Source: CBFDBF01 sp050304615 (lineage in GTDB: Bacteria > Pseudomonadota > Gammaproteobacteria > Chromatiales > Chromatiaceae). Taken from it: DNA of 64,000 nt. The notes beneath the pieces are model-generated. The model was not told where the DNA came from. It saw only the letters and a list, made by a program, of their open reading frames with translations, and did no database searches. Below are positions 17,092 to 26,105 of the stretch, piece after piece. The stretch is taken from contig JBNLDW010000011.1 in NCBI GenBank assembly GCA_050304615.1, forward strand, positions 496,001-560,000, written 5' to 3'. The number at the start of each line of letters is the position of its first letter. The first letter of the stretch is position 1. The position numbers and the translations under genes are program-made.

Positions 17092-18852
17092 ATGATTCTG
17101 TCACCAGTAGCATTGGAGGCGGCCAAGGAGCATAAAAGCAGAATCTACCGGCTTATTTTACTCTCGTCATTAATTGCAGTGCTTGAGGCATCCACGCTGC
17201 TTCTGGTGTTTGCATTTGTCTCAACTCTGACTGGAGCATCACCAAGCTCTAATGTAGCACTACAGCTACTTGGTCTGCTGCATGGATTCGATGTTAAGTT
17301 GCAGGCCATGTTGTTGTTTATGCTGGCGACAATACGGTTCAGCCTTGGACTTCTTCTGGAGTGGAAAATGGTTCAGCTCTGGGTTGAGATGAGGGCAGAG
17401 ATGCAAACAAAGATGCTTAGTATGCACCTCCATACGATGCACTCTTATCTGCAGACACAAAAACATGGTGAGCACTTGCATAACATCATGACTGGGCCAT
17501 CAATGGGGGCTATTTATTATCTTCATTTTGTCAGGTTTTCCTCGACATTACTCATGATTAGCGTCCTCTTGGCTACTTTGTTTCTCGTTTCACCATGGTT
17601 AGCCGGACTTGGTTTGATTGTTGCCGTTATTTACGGCGGGGTTGTTAAACGCATTAGCACAAAAATATCCTATGTTGAGGGAAGGCGCCAAGCGGAAAAT
17701 GTTAAAAATCAAACAGAAATGGTTGCTGAGGGTTTGTCTGGCATAAGATACATCAAGGCAATGGGGTATTATGGAATTTGGAATAAAGAGTTCTATGAAT
17801 ATGCTCAGACTGCAAAACAGGCCTTTCATAAAGCTAGCTTTGCTAATGCTGTACCATCGAGAGTACTAGAATACCTTATCATTGCGCTCTTTTTGGGTAT
17901 AGCCATGTTGGTGTACTTGCGTGGCTACAATGTTGAAGAATCAATTCCTACTATTGCGGTCTATTTTTTAGGCATAGTTAGAATTCTTCCAACCCTTTCA
18001 GTGCTTGGAAACGGGCGCATGCAGATGCTCAATGTGTTGCCGCATCTGCAAAAGTATGTCGCGCTCTGTGACACACTACCACAGGAGAGGGATGTTGCGG
18101 GAAAGCTGTTACCAGATGATTTATTGATGCAGGATATCTGCTTTGAAGGCGTTGGCTTTGGCTATGCGCAACAAAAAGTATTGCACAATTTATCATTAAC
18201 AATAAAAGCACGTAGCTTCACTGCAATAATTGGGTCTTCTGGTCAGGGCAAGTCTACATTGTTGGATTTGCTTATGAGAATTATTGATCCTGAAGATGGA
18301 TCAATTAAAGTTGGAGAGATAGATATCTCTGAGGTCAGTCTCAGCGGATGGCGAGAGCAACTCGGATACGTGGGGCAAGACCCATTCCTTTTTCATGACA
18401 CAATTAGTAATAATATTAAAGCGGGCAATGTTGCTACGACAGAAGAACAGATCATTGAGGCAGCTAGAACAGCTTGCATTCATGACTTTATTGCCAAAAT
18501 GCCAGATGGTTACGATACTGTTTTGTCAGATAGAGGGCACTCCCTTTCTGGGGGGCAGCGGCAGCGGTTAGCTATTGCCAGGGCATTGGCTTCTAATGCA
18601 AAGATCTTGATTATGGATGAACCGACAAGCGCGTTGGATTCACGTACCGAGCTGAATGTTATTAAAGGTATCCAGCAGGCATGGAAGGGCGGCATTGTTT
18701 TGGTGACTCATAGAAAAGAGCTGTTGCATCATGCTGATAATGTCCTGGTTATAAGTGAGGGGCGGGTAGCGGAGCAAGGTACGTTACAAGAGTTAGATGA
18801 TAAGGGTGTGCTATTCAAGCAAATATTTAGGCCGCATGTGGATGCAGATTAA
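17092..18852 (+). CDS. ABC exporter, fused permease and ATPase (lipid-linked glycan flippase-like)
   Basis: The 586-residue half transporter has about six membrane helices (residues 20-300) and a nucleotide-binding domain. Walker A is GSSGQGKST near residue 381, the signature is LSGGQRQRLAIARAL near 485, and Walker B is ILIMDEPTSALD near 505. The type I exporter layout is shared by MsbA (lipid A) and PglK (undecaprenyl-linked glycan). Because the locus also has bacillosamine-type genes and a separate Wzx-like flippase at 33686, a PglK-like role is attractive but unproven. It would work as a homodimer in the inner membrane. Confidence 0.82.
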   Translation: MILSPVALEAAKEHKSRIYRLILLSSLIAVLEASTLLLVFAFVSTLTGASPSSNVALQLLGLLHGFDVKLQAMLLFMLATIRFSLGLLLEWKMVQLWVEMRAEMQTKMLSMHLHTMHSYLQTQKHGEHLHNIMTGPSMGAIYYLHFVRFSSTLLMISVLLATLFLVSPWLAGLGLIVAVIYGGVVKRISTKISYVEGRRQAENVKNQTEMVAEGLSGIRYIKAMGYYGIWNKEFYEYAQTAKQAFHKASFANAVPSRVLEYLIIALFLGIAMLVYLRGYNVEESIPTIAVYFLGIVRILPTLSVLGNGRMQMLNVLPHLQKYVALCDTLPQERDVAGKLLPDDLLMQDICFEGVGFGYAQQKVLHNLSLTIKARSFTAIIGSSGQGKSTLLDLLMRIIDPEDGSIKVGEIDISEVSLSGWREQLGYVGQDPFLFHDTISNNIKAGNVATTEEQIIEAARTACIHDFIAKMPDGYDTVLSDRGHSLSGGQRQRLAIARALASNAKILIMDEPTSALDSRTELNVIKGIQQAWKGGIVLVTHRKELLHHADNVLVISEGRVAEQGTLQELDDKGVLFKQIFRPHVDAD

Positions 18853-18990
18853 CAAATCCGGAGTATAGGCATGCGTTTTACACTCTGTTTTAGCATGCTG
18901 ATGTAACCTCTGGTTATCCAGCTATTGCTATTAAGTAAACATTGCAGTTGGAATGCCAGCAAAATATTCGCAATCTAAGGGAGCAGTAAT

Positions 18991-19779
18991 GTGGCTATGA
19001 AAATTGAAAAAGATGAGTTTTCGTTAACACAGAGACTATCAGACAAGAAGGTTTTACTAGGCTCATGGATCACTCTTGCGCACCCGGCGATTGCAGAGAT
19101 CATGGCAAACGCTGGCTTTGATTGGCTGGCAGTGGATCTTGAGCATAGCGTTATCACCATTCGTGAGGCTGAAGAGCTTATCAGAGTTATTGAGTTGGCG
19201 GGTGCTGTCCCCCTGGTGCGTTTGACCTGGAATGATGCCAATCAAATTAAGAGGGTGATGGATGCCGGAGCACATGGTGTAATTGTGCCTATGGTCAATA
19301 GCGCGAAAGATGCAGCAGCTGCAGTGGCGGCAGTGCATTATCCGATTGATGGGAATCGAGGTGTAGGGTTGGCGCGTGCTCAGGGTTATGGCGCTAGTTT
19401 TCGTGAATACCTGGAGTGGCAGCGTGATGAGGCATTGGTTATTGTTCAGATTGAACATATTGATGCTGTGCGAAATATAGATGCCATATTTGCTACCAAA
19501 GGAGTGAATGGATTTATTGTCGGGCCCTATGACCTGAGTGGTTCTATGGGTATGCCGGGTGATTTTGATGATCCAGCATTTCTCAAGATCATGGAAACAG
19601 TACGCGACGCGGCTGAGAGACACGATATGCCAGGAGGTATACATATCATAGAGCCGGATATTTCACAGCTTGATACGCGTATTGAAGAGGGCTATAGGTT
19701 TATTGCTTATAGCCTGGATATAAGAATGTTGGATGTTGCCTCAAGAGAGGCGTGTATGCATATAAAGGAAAAATCATAG
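18991..19779 (+). CDS. HpcH/HpaI-family pyruvate-type aldolase
   Basis: These class II aldolases join pyruvate (or split it from a 2-keto-3-deoxy acid) using a divalent metal. The 262 residues carry LGSWITLAHPAIAEIMANAG, DWLAVDLEHS with the catalytic His, VRLTW with the substrate Arg, and VQIEH and GPYDLSGSMG with the metal ligands. A GTG start is preceded by AGGGAG at eight bases, and an ATG at 18997 is equally possible. The gene overlaps the KdsB-like cytidylyltransferase by one base. This suggests it makes the keto-deoxy acid that the next enzyme activates, instead of catabolising aromatics. Confidence 0.85.
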   Translation: MAMKIEKDEFSLTQRLSDKKVLLGSWITLAHPAIAEIMANAGFDWLAVDLEHSVITIREAEELIRVIELAGAVPLVRLTWNDANQIKRVMDAGAHGVIVPMVNSAKDAAAAVAAVHYPIDGNRGVGLARAQGYGASFREYLEWQRDEALVIVQIEHIDAVRNIDAIFATKGVNGFIVGPYDLSGSMGMPGDFDDPAFLKIMETVRDAAERHDMPGGIHIIEPDISQLDTRIEEGYRFIAYSLDIRMLDVASREACMHIKEKS

Positions 19780-20549
19780 TGAAAGTTATTGCAGTTATTC
19801 CGGCGAGGATGGGCTCTTCGCGTTTTCCAGGTAAACCGTTGGCAGATATACATGGAATGCCAATGATTGGGCACTGCTACTATAGATCTTCCCTGTGTTC
19901 AGAGTTGTGTGGCACATGGGTAGCGACGTGTGACGCTGAAATCTATAACTACATTACCTCTATTGGCGGTAAGGCCGTGATGACCTCTGATAAGCATGAG
20001 CGAGCCACTGATAGGACAGCTGAGGCGATGCTTAAGATTGAGCAGGAGCTTGGTGAGAAAGTTGATGTTGTGGTGATGGTGCAGGGGGATGAGCCGATGG
20101 TTACGCCGGAGATGATCAGTTCGGCTGTGCGGGCAATGCAGGGGGATGTTCAGGTGGTCAATCTTATGGCTGAGATTGGGGCAGTAGATGAGTTTGAAGA
20201 TCCCAATGAAGTGAAAGTGGTAGTGGATAAAAATAGTGACGCTATTTATTTTTCTAGAGAACCTATTCCTTCGCGGAAGAAAGGGGCAGACAGTGTGCTA
20301 ATGCTTAAGCAGGTATGCGTCATTCCATTTAAGAGGGATTATCTAATAAGGTTCAATCAAATGAAAGAAACAGAATTAGAGCGTATTGAATCAGTCGACA
20401 TGATGCGGATAATTGAGAATGGCGAAAAAGTTAGAATGGTAATGTCGCACGACCAATCGTTTAGCGTTGATACTATACAAGATCTTCAAAATGTGAAAAT
20501 CCAAATGGAGAATGATGCTCTTATGAAAGAGTATATAAGCCATCGCTAG
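19779..20549 (+). CDS. KdsB-like CMP-ulosonic acid cytidylyltransferase
   Basis: The GTG at 19779 overlaps the aldolase stop (TAGTG), has AAGGA upstream and gives 256 residues. IPARMGSSRFPGKPLADIHG and PMIGH are the KdsB nucleotide loop. MVQGDEPMV, DPNEVKVV and YFSREPIPS follow the KdsB pattern. The usual SGTDR is RATDR here, so the substrate may not be Kdo itself. WaaA is encoded in the distant core block, and housekeeping KdsB is expected elsewhere. Coupled to an HpcH-type aldolase, this enzyme plausibly activates an unusual 3-deoxy-2-ulosonic acid as a CMP sugar. Confidence 0.8.
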   Translation: MKVIAVIPARMGSSRFPGKPLADIHGMPMIGHCYYRSSLCSELCGTWVATCDAEIYNYITSIGGKAVMTSDKHERATDRTAEAMLKIEQELGEKVDVVVMVQGDEPMVTPEMISSAVRAMQGDVQVVNLMAEIGAVDEFEDPNEVKVVVDKNSDAIYFSREPIPSRKKGADSVLMLKQVCVIPFKRDYLIRFNQMKETELERIESVDMMRIIENGEKVRMVMSHDQSFSVDTIQDLQNVKIQMENDALMKEYISHR

Positions 20550-20582
20550 AAAATAGATTTGATGCACTAGAGGGCAGTATAT

Positions 20583-21566
20583 TTGATTGATTTCATACAA
20601 GTCGGATTTAATAAGACAGGCACTACGCTTTTTGATGAGGTTGTGTATGCTCAAAATAAAAATATAAACTGTATACAGATCGCCAAGGTTCCTGAGCTGG
20701 CACGCTTTTTTCTTGAGAAGGTAATACTTGTTGAGTCATTTGTGGAGTATGGTGAAAAGGAATATAAACAAATCCGCTCAGAGTTTTTCACCCTATATAA
20801 AGAATATAGTAGTGTACCGCAGGCTGGCGTAAATGGGATTATGTATGAGCCATTTACGTTCTTATATGCCTATTCATTTGATAGAAAAGCAGTAATTGAT
20901 CGGCTGTATAAAATTTTCCCGCAGGCAAAGATTATTCTAACTATAAGAAACCAAAAAACATGGTTTGTTAGCCACTACTCTCAGTGTGTTAAGGCCGGAG
21001 TATTTATGGGGTTTAGAGATTTTATGCGGCTGCAAATGAAGAGCCCTGCGCTGGATGCGCGCTTAGTCAATTGGTACTGGCTTGTGCGATACATAGAGCA
21101 AGAGTTTGGAAAAGATAAGACTAAGATTATTCTTTTTGAAGAGTTAAAGAAAGATCTTCAGGCATGCGCAGAAGGAGTTTATTATTTCCTGGAGGTTCCC
21201 AGCATTAAAGTAAGGCATGCTGTGGTAAATCCATCTTTGTCAAAAACTTCTCTAAATCTAATGAGGGTGATAAACAGGTTTATTAGAAGGGATTACGGGG
21301 ACTCGCCATATTCGTATAAGCGGGATAAGATTTGTCATAATTATTATGCATATCGTCCGTCATTGAAGATTGGAATTAATTTCTATTTTGCATACAGGCG
21401 GACCTTGCTTGGCGTTTTTTATATGTTTGACAAATTATTTAAGCTGAATAATAAATACAGGCTAGACGATGATGTCATCCATTTAATGGAAGAGCGGTAC
21501 TCATCTAGCAATACTAGGCTTGCAAATCTTTTAGGCAAAGATTTAACAAAATATGACTATCCATAA
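20583..21566 (+). CDS. Sulfotransferase-like protein (third of four)
   Basis: VGFNKTGTTLFDEVV near residues 7-21 is a 5'-phosphosulfate-type loop. IILTIRNQKTWFVSHYSQ near residues 118-135 fits the 3'-phosphate strand. The TTG start is preceded by AGAGGG. The 327-residue protein is soluble apart from one hydrophobic stretch near residue 270. It follows the cytidylyltransferase directly and likely sulfates a sugar of this locus. It lacks the PRSGT form of the loop, so a related PAPS-independent P-loop protein is possible. Confidence 0.65.
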   Translation: MIDFIQVGFNKTGTTLFDEVVYAQNKNINCIQIAKVPELARFFLEKVILVESFVEYGEKEYKQIRSEFFTLYKEYSSVPQAGVNGIMYEPFTFLYAYSFDRKAVIDRLYKIFPQAKIILTIRNQKTWFVSHYSQCVKAGVFMGFRDFMRLQMKSPALDARLVNWYWLVRYIEQEFGKDKTKIILFEELKKDLQACAEGVYYFLEVPSIKVRHAVVNPSLSKTSLNLMRVINRFIRRDYGDSPYSYKRDKICHNYYAYRPSLKIGINFYFAYRRTLLGVFYMFDKLFKLNNKYRLDDDVIHLMEERYSSSNTRLANLLGKDLTKYDYP

Positions 21567-21711
21567 CATATATATAAAATACAATAATGGGTGGTTATTT
21601 AGTGATTGGCATGGCGGGTATTGAGTTTCGTGCTGTTATATATATGTTGTATAGCAGTATGCGTATTATGCTGTAGCTGTTGATGCAGTACGAGAAAACA
21701 GGTCATTAGTA

Positions 21712-22716
21712 ATGAATAATGGACATAAAGTTGGGGCGCAGGTGTTAATTACTACCGTACCGTTTGCGGAGGAGAATCGCCTGCCACGTGAGATGCTTGA
21801 AGATGCCGGCATTCCGTTTGTGATTAATCCTATTGGTCGAAAGTTACAGGAGAGTGAATTAGCGGAGATGGTAGAGCCTTATGAGGTCATCATAGCCGGG
21901 ACCGAACCAATAACTGCGAAGGTAATGGATCGAGCTCCAAAGCTCAAATTGATTTCTCGCGTTGGCATTGGTTTGGACAGCGTCGATCTGATTGCAGCTG
22001 AAAAGCGGGGTATCAAGGTCTCATATACACCAGATGCTCCAGCGCCAGCTGTAGCAGAGCTTACACTTGGCTTGATGTTGACCTTGTTGCGCCATGTTCA
22101 AGTATCTAACCTTGAGATGCATCGTAGTGGTTGGGAGCGTAGGTTTGGGCGTAGATTAGCTCTATGTAAAGTGGGTATTATAGGTGTTGGACGGATTGGC
22201 GCAGGTGTTCTTAGGCACCTTGCTGGCTTTGGCTGTTCCGAAGTATTGCTTAATGATCTTGCGGTAAAGGATATTGATACCCATGGTTTACCGGTTCGCT
22301 GGTGTGATAAGGAGACGATATACCGTGAGGCAGACATTATTACCCTGCATGTGCCGCTGACGGTGCAAACATCAAATATGGTCGGTCGAGACCAGCTATT
22401 GGTTATGAAGAAAGATGCGATCATTATTAATACAGCCCGTGGCGGTATTGTTAACGAGACTGATCTTTATGCTGTTCTTCAGTCTGGCCGCATGGCTGGT
22501 GCTGCAATTGATGTATTTAAGCAGGAGCCATACGCAGGTCCATTAGGTGAAATAGAGCGATGTATCCTGACATCGCATATGGGCTCTATGTCTGTAGATT
22601 GCCGTTCTCAGATGGAGGTAGAGGCTACTGAAGAGGCAATACGCTATTTAACACAAAAAACATTATGCAGCGAAGTGCCTCAAGAAGAATACGAAATGCA
22701 AAGCGAGAGGTCTTAA
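21712..22716 (+). CDS. D-isomer specific 2-hydroxyacid dehydrogenase (SerA-like)
   Basis: The enzyme interconverts a 2-keto acid and a D-2-hydroxy acid using NAD. The 334 residues show LISRVGIGLDSVDLIAAEKRG near 80, the NAD loop VGIIGVGRIGAGVLR near 153, and NTARGGIVNETDL near 238 with the family arginine region. DVFKQEP and HMGSM (near 283) provide the catalytic acid-histidine pair. It sits between a sulfotransferase and an SDR in the aldolase/cytidylyltransferase block. There it may act on a sugar-derived keto acid, so a plain phosphoglycerate dehydrogenase role is less likely. Confidence 0.82.
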   Translation: MNNGHKVGAQVLITTVPFAEENRLPREMLEDAGIPFVINPIGRKLQESELAEMVEPYEVIIAGTEPITAKVMDRAPKLKLISRVGIGLDSVDLIAAEKRGIKVSYTPDAPAPAVAELTLGLMLTLLRHVQVSNLEMHRSGWERRFGRRLALCKVGIIGVGRIGAGVLRHLAGFGCSEVLLNDLAVKDIDTHGLPVRWCDKETIYREADIITLHVPLTVQTSNMVGRDQLLVMKKDAIIINTARGGIVNETDLYAVLQSGRMAGAAIDVFKQEPYAGPLGEIERCILTSHMGSMSVDCRSQMEVEATEEAIRYLTQKTLCSEVPQEEYEMQSERS

Positions 22717-22719
22717 GCC

Positions 22720-23607
22720 ATGAAGGTAGTAGTGCTTGGTGGGAGCGGATTTTTGGGATCGCATGTTGCTGACCAGTTGAGTGAGTCAGGCTACGAGGTC
22801 GTTATATTTGATCGCGTGGAATCTCCCTGGCTACGTTCAGATCAATGTATGGAGGTTGGTGATGTGCTTGATTATGAAAGGCTGGATAGCGTTATTTCAG
22901 GCTGTGATTATGTATTTAATTTTGCCGCAGTTGCTGATTTAAATCAGGCATATGATGAACCTGTTGAAACAGTCCGTATTAACGTTTTGGGTAACACGCT
23001 TGTGCTGAATGCTTGTCGAAAGCATGGGGTAAAACGCTATATATATGCAAGTACTGTATATGTATATAGTCGTGAAGGCGGATTTTATCGTTGTAGTAAG
23101 CAATCTGCCGAGCATTATGTTGAGGAGTTTCAGAGGGCGTACGGGCTAGATTATACTATTTTACGCTATGGATCACTTTATGGCCCAAGATCTGACCACT
23201 CAAACGGCCTTTTTCGGATTGTACGAACAGCGCTTGATGAAGGTAAGTTGCGTTATGAGGGTAGCCCAGATGCTTTACGTGAGTATATTCATGTTGTAGA
23301 TGCAGCAAGTGCGAGTGTTGCTGCTCTTGGCGACGATTTTTGTAACCAGAGCGTTGTTCTTACTGGGCAAGAGCCAATGCGTGTATTTGATTTGTTGCAA
23401 ATGCTTGCTGAGATATTGGGGATGCCTGATGCGGTCGAGTTTGTTGAGGGGGAGTATGCTGGACACTATGTTCGCACACCATATGCGTACCAACCAAAAT
23501 TGGGTAGAAAATATGTTCCTCCGATGCATGTTGATTTAGGTCAGGGGCTGTTGCAATTAATTGATGAAGTGCGTGTAAATAGTGATGCAAAGGTAGACAG
23601 TCGGTGA
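22720..23607 (+). CDS. NAD-dependent epimerase/dehydratase (extended SDR)
   Basis: MKVVVLGGSGFLGSHVAD is the nucleotide loop. NFAAVADLN and YIYASTVYVY provide the Ser/Thr region near residue 113, and FYRCSKQSAEHY near 126-137 holds the Tyr-x3-Lys pair. LRYGSLYGPRSD is typical of sugar-nucleotide SDRs. The 295-residue length is normal. GAGAGG precedes the ATG three bases after the previous stop, so it is co-transcribed with the dehydrogenase. The most likely role is epimerisation or dehydration of a sugar nucleotide, but the substrate is not evident. Confidence 0.82.
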   Translation: MKVVVLGGSGFLGSHVADQLSESGYEVVIFDRVESPWLRSDQCMEVGDVLDYERLDSVISGCDYVFNFAAVADLNQAYDEPVETVRINVLGNTLVLNACRKHGVKRYIYASTVYVYSREGGFYRCSKQSAEHYVEEFQRAYGLDYTILRYGSLYGPRSDHSNGLFRIVRTALDEGKLRYEGSPDALREYIHVVDAASASVAALGDDFCNQSVVLTGQEPMRVFDLLQMLAEILGMPDAVEFVEGEYAGHYVRTPYAYQPKLGRKYVPPMHVDLGQGLLQLIDEVRVNSDAKVDSR

Positions 23608-23673
23608 ATGACGACCTGAAGAACCAACAACATAATTAATGAAGGTCAATGTAATATTGGTATATCACGAATC

Positions 23674-24414
23674 ATGAGCGAGGTAAGGTTTGATGCCCCC
23701 TGTATTGGGGCGTTATATTTGAAAGGTGGCGCTGTGAATCATGGATATGATTATTTGGTTCGCGGTAATTGTGGTAGAGATAAATTAGATTTATTGGTTT
23801 TTTTTGACTCACGTGGTATTGGTGCCAGCTTCGATGATTCTTTAGCCAATAGAATTATGTCGCATGCCAAGGTTGGGCGCTATCTTATGATTTGTCGGCC
23901 ACTTAATCTTACGACTTGGGCTACACTTTGCAATTTTTTATTGTTAAACGACTTAAGGCCGAAAAAAATTATCACTAATATGGGATTTGTTGATTTTACA
24001 CCAAAGAAACAATCGGTTCTTGAGGATGCAATAAAACAAGTTGAGACATTGATTGGTCCGAATGTGGCAGCCTACAGCTTTGTTGAAAATTACGCTGTGT
24101 CCAGTGGTACTATGAAGCCTCTTTATGCAATGCGGTATAGTAATGCTTATGCAGATAAGATAAACCACGCTCTGCGTAATTGTGAAACGTTTGTTATCAA
24201 TACTCCAACTCTTAGTCGAGATATTCGCATTGAAAGAGAGAGGCCAAAGTCATTCTTCTCTATGATTGATAAATCTAACCATTTTAATCGGTCGTTGCAG
24301 GTAAAGCATGTTTTCGATTTTTCTTGTTTTGACGAAGATCAAACTTATGATGGAGTTCATTATACCTCCCTTGGCAGTGAAATGATCTTTCGCGAAATAC
24401 AGGGTGTTTTATGA
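23674..24414 (+). CDS. Possible SGNH-hydrolase-like protein
   Basis: I do not recognise a named family for this 246-residue protein. Two spots resemble SGNH/GDSL hydrolases: VFFDSRGIGASF near residues 48-59, where the usual GDS is DSRG, and DGVHYTSLGSEM near residues 230-241, which looks like the closing Asp-x2-His motif. NMGFVDF in the middle could be the N-containing block. If so, it would de-acylate or trans-acylate a sugar. No signal peptide is seen. The stop overlaps the next methyltransferase start by four bases, so it belongs to the same operon. Confidence 0.4.
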   Translation: MSEVRFDAPCIGALYLKGGAVNHGYDYLVRGNCGRDKLDLLVFFDSRGIGASFDDSLANRIMSHAKVGRYLMICRPLNLTTWATLCNFLLLNDLRPKKIITNMGFVDFTPKKQSVLEDAIKQVETLIGPNVAAYSFVENYAVSSGTMKPLYAMRYSNAYADKINHALRNCETFVINTPTLSRDIRIERERPKSFFSMIDKSNHFNRSLQVKHVFDFSCFDEDQTYDGVHYTSLGSEMIFREIQGVL

Positions 24415-25388
24415 AAGAGGAGGATATTCGCCCACAACATATATTTGATGAATATTTGTTGTTATGTGAGCAAGATGCACGCCACTATTTTGACAATGTG
24501 GCTAGGGAGGATGGTGTCTGTCCTGCATGTACGATGGTGGGTAGTTATGTGTTTTCTAAGTTTGGGTTTGACTATGAAGTTTGCCAGAAGTGCCAAACAT
24601 TGTTTGTCAATCCGAGGCCGGTTTCAGATGCATTCACCAAATATTATACAGAGTCTCTATCTTCGAAGTACTGGGCGTCCACATTCTATAAAGAAACCGC
24701 TGATGCTAGGCGAGAAAAATTGTGGAAGCCTAAGGCCAAGATGGTTTCTGACGTACAGAATAGATATGATGCTGCAGGTCATGCGGTTATCGATATTGGG
24801 GGCGGGTATGGTCTGTTCGCCGAGGAGATGGAGAAGTATTCCTCTCAGCCAATAACTGTTATAGAGCCAGGCCCAGCGCTGGCGAGTATATGTCGTGATA
24901 AATCTTTACATGTGGTAGAGAAATTTCTTGAGCAGGTTGAGGTTGTTGAGTTGCCGGATGGCCCTAAAACGTTTGTTAGTTTTGAGCTGTTTGAGCATCT
25001 GCATAACCCGGCAAAATTCTTGGAGTGTTTATATGGCATTATGTCTCCTGGGGATATATTCCTATTTACTACCTTATCTGGTGTTGGATTAGATGTCCAA
25101 GTGCTTTGGGAGAACTCGAAGTCAGTTTCCCCGCCGCATCACCTGAATTTTTTCAACCCCCATTCTGTTTCAATGTTAATAGAACGTATTGGCTTGAGGG
25201 TTTTGGATATTACTACGCCAGGAAAGCTTGATATAGATATTCTTGTTAATAATGAAGGTCAAATAAAGGATCGCTTTTGGCAGATGTTTGTGTCGACTGC
25301 TAGTGAAGATGTTAAAGCGCATTGGCAGCGCATGATCGCCGAGACAGGGTGGAGCTCTCATATGTTGGCGGTTTGCTGTAAACCGTAA
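24411..25388 (+). CDS. SAM methyltransferase with N-terminal zinc-ribbon (sugar methyltransferase type)
   Basis: The 325 residues begin with two Cys pairs (CPAC near 39, CQKC near 58) followed by LFVNPRP, the zinc-binding head common to class I methyltransferases acting on sugars. Motif I is VIDIGGGYGLFAEEM near residues 125-139. FELFEHLHNPAKF near 188 and HHLNFFNPHS near 244 complete the family pattern. It is translationally coupled to the upstream SGNH-like gene (four-base overlap). C- or O-methylation of a nucleotide sugar is the likely role. Confidence 0.8.
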   Translation: MKEEDIRPQHIFDEYLLLCEQDARHYFDNVAREDGVCPACTMVGSYVFSKFGFDYEVCQKCQTLFVNPRPVSDAFTKYYTESLSSKYWASTFYKETADARREKLWKPKAKMVSDVQNRYDAAGHAVIDIGGGYGLFAEEMEKYSSQPITVIEPGPALASICRDKSLHVVEKFLEQVEVVELPDGPKTFVSFELFEHLHNPAKFLECLYGIMSPGDIFLFTTLSGVGLDVQVLWENSKSVSPPHHLNFFNPHSVSMLIERIGLRVLDITTPGKLDIDILVNNEGQIKDRFWQMFVSTASEDVKAHWQRMIAETGWSSHMLAVCCKP

Positions 25389-25445
25389 TGGCCCTGCATG
25401 GAGAAGAAAGTATGGCTGTGATTGGAGAGGGCAAATAACTATAAA

Positions 25446-26105
25446 ATGCAAGATTTAGCTAATCTCCTACAACAACAATCAGTATTTGTATTCGATTTCG
25501 ATGGTGTGCTGGTTGATTCAGTTGAGATAAAAAGCGAGGCTTTTGCCTTGCTTTTTAAAGAGTATGGGAGTGGCGTGGTGCAAAGGGTTATTGCGCACCA
25601 CAGGAGTGCTGGAGGAGTCACCAGGTGTGAAAAGTTGCGCTATTATCATGCTGAATATTTGGAGCAGAATCTAACTGACCAGGAGCTGGCTGCTAGGGCA
25701 AGGCAATTCTCTGAACTGGTTGTAGATAGGGTTGCGCAAGCTCCAGAAATACCAGGAGCGGAGAAATACCTGCGAATCACCTGCAGCGAGAAGCGGTGCT
25801 TTATAAATTCAGCAACACCAGATAACGAACTGCATGATATTCTGCAGCGTAGAGGGTGGCTAGAGCTTTTCAATGGAGTATATGGGTCATCAAGGAGTAA
25901 AGAACAGAACCTCTCTCTTATACTGGATAGGTGTAAGATAGCCTCGGATGAATGTGTGTTTTTCGGTGATGCAGAAAGTGATTATCTTGCTGCAAGAGAG
26001 GCGGACGTTAAGTTTGTTGGAGTAAATATGCCTGATCTGGTAAGGCAAAAGTTACCAGGCATATTGGTGCATAATATTGGTTCATTTGAAGAGTTGTATT
26101 CTTGA
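25446..26105 (+). CDS. HAD-superfamily phosphatase/phosphomutase
   Basis: FVFDFDGVLVDS near residues 12-23 is HAD motif I. INSATPDNEL near 119 is motif II, SRSKEQN near 144 carries the motif III lysine, and CVFFGDAESDYLAA near 164 is motif IV. The insert between motifs I and II is the helical cap of beta-phosphoglucomutase-like members, unlike the capless KdsC. The ATG at 25446 is preferred over an in-frame TTG at 25422 because the protein then starts just before motif I. It may dephosphorylate the product of the aldolase block, and the stop overlaps the next gene. Confidence 0.82.
   Translation: MQDLANLLQQQSVFVFDFDGVLVDSVEIKSEAFALLFKEYGSGVVQRVIAHHRSAGGVTRCEKLRYYHAEYLEQNLTDQELAARARQFSELVVDRVAQAPEIPGAEKYLRITCSEKRCFINSATPDNELHDILQRRGWLELFNGVYGSSRSKEQNLSLILDRCKIASDECVFFGDAESDYLAAREADVKFVGVNMPDLVRQKLPGILVHNIGSFEELYS

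Noticed and set aside
18867..18897. Two GCATGC copies flanking a T-rich stretch after the ABC exporter
   Set aside because: GCATGC is self-palindromic, so the apparent stem is weak evidence; no T-run follows it for a terminator.
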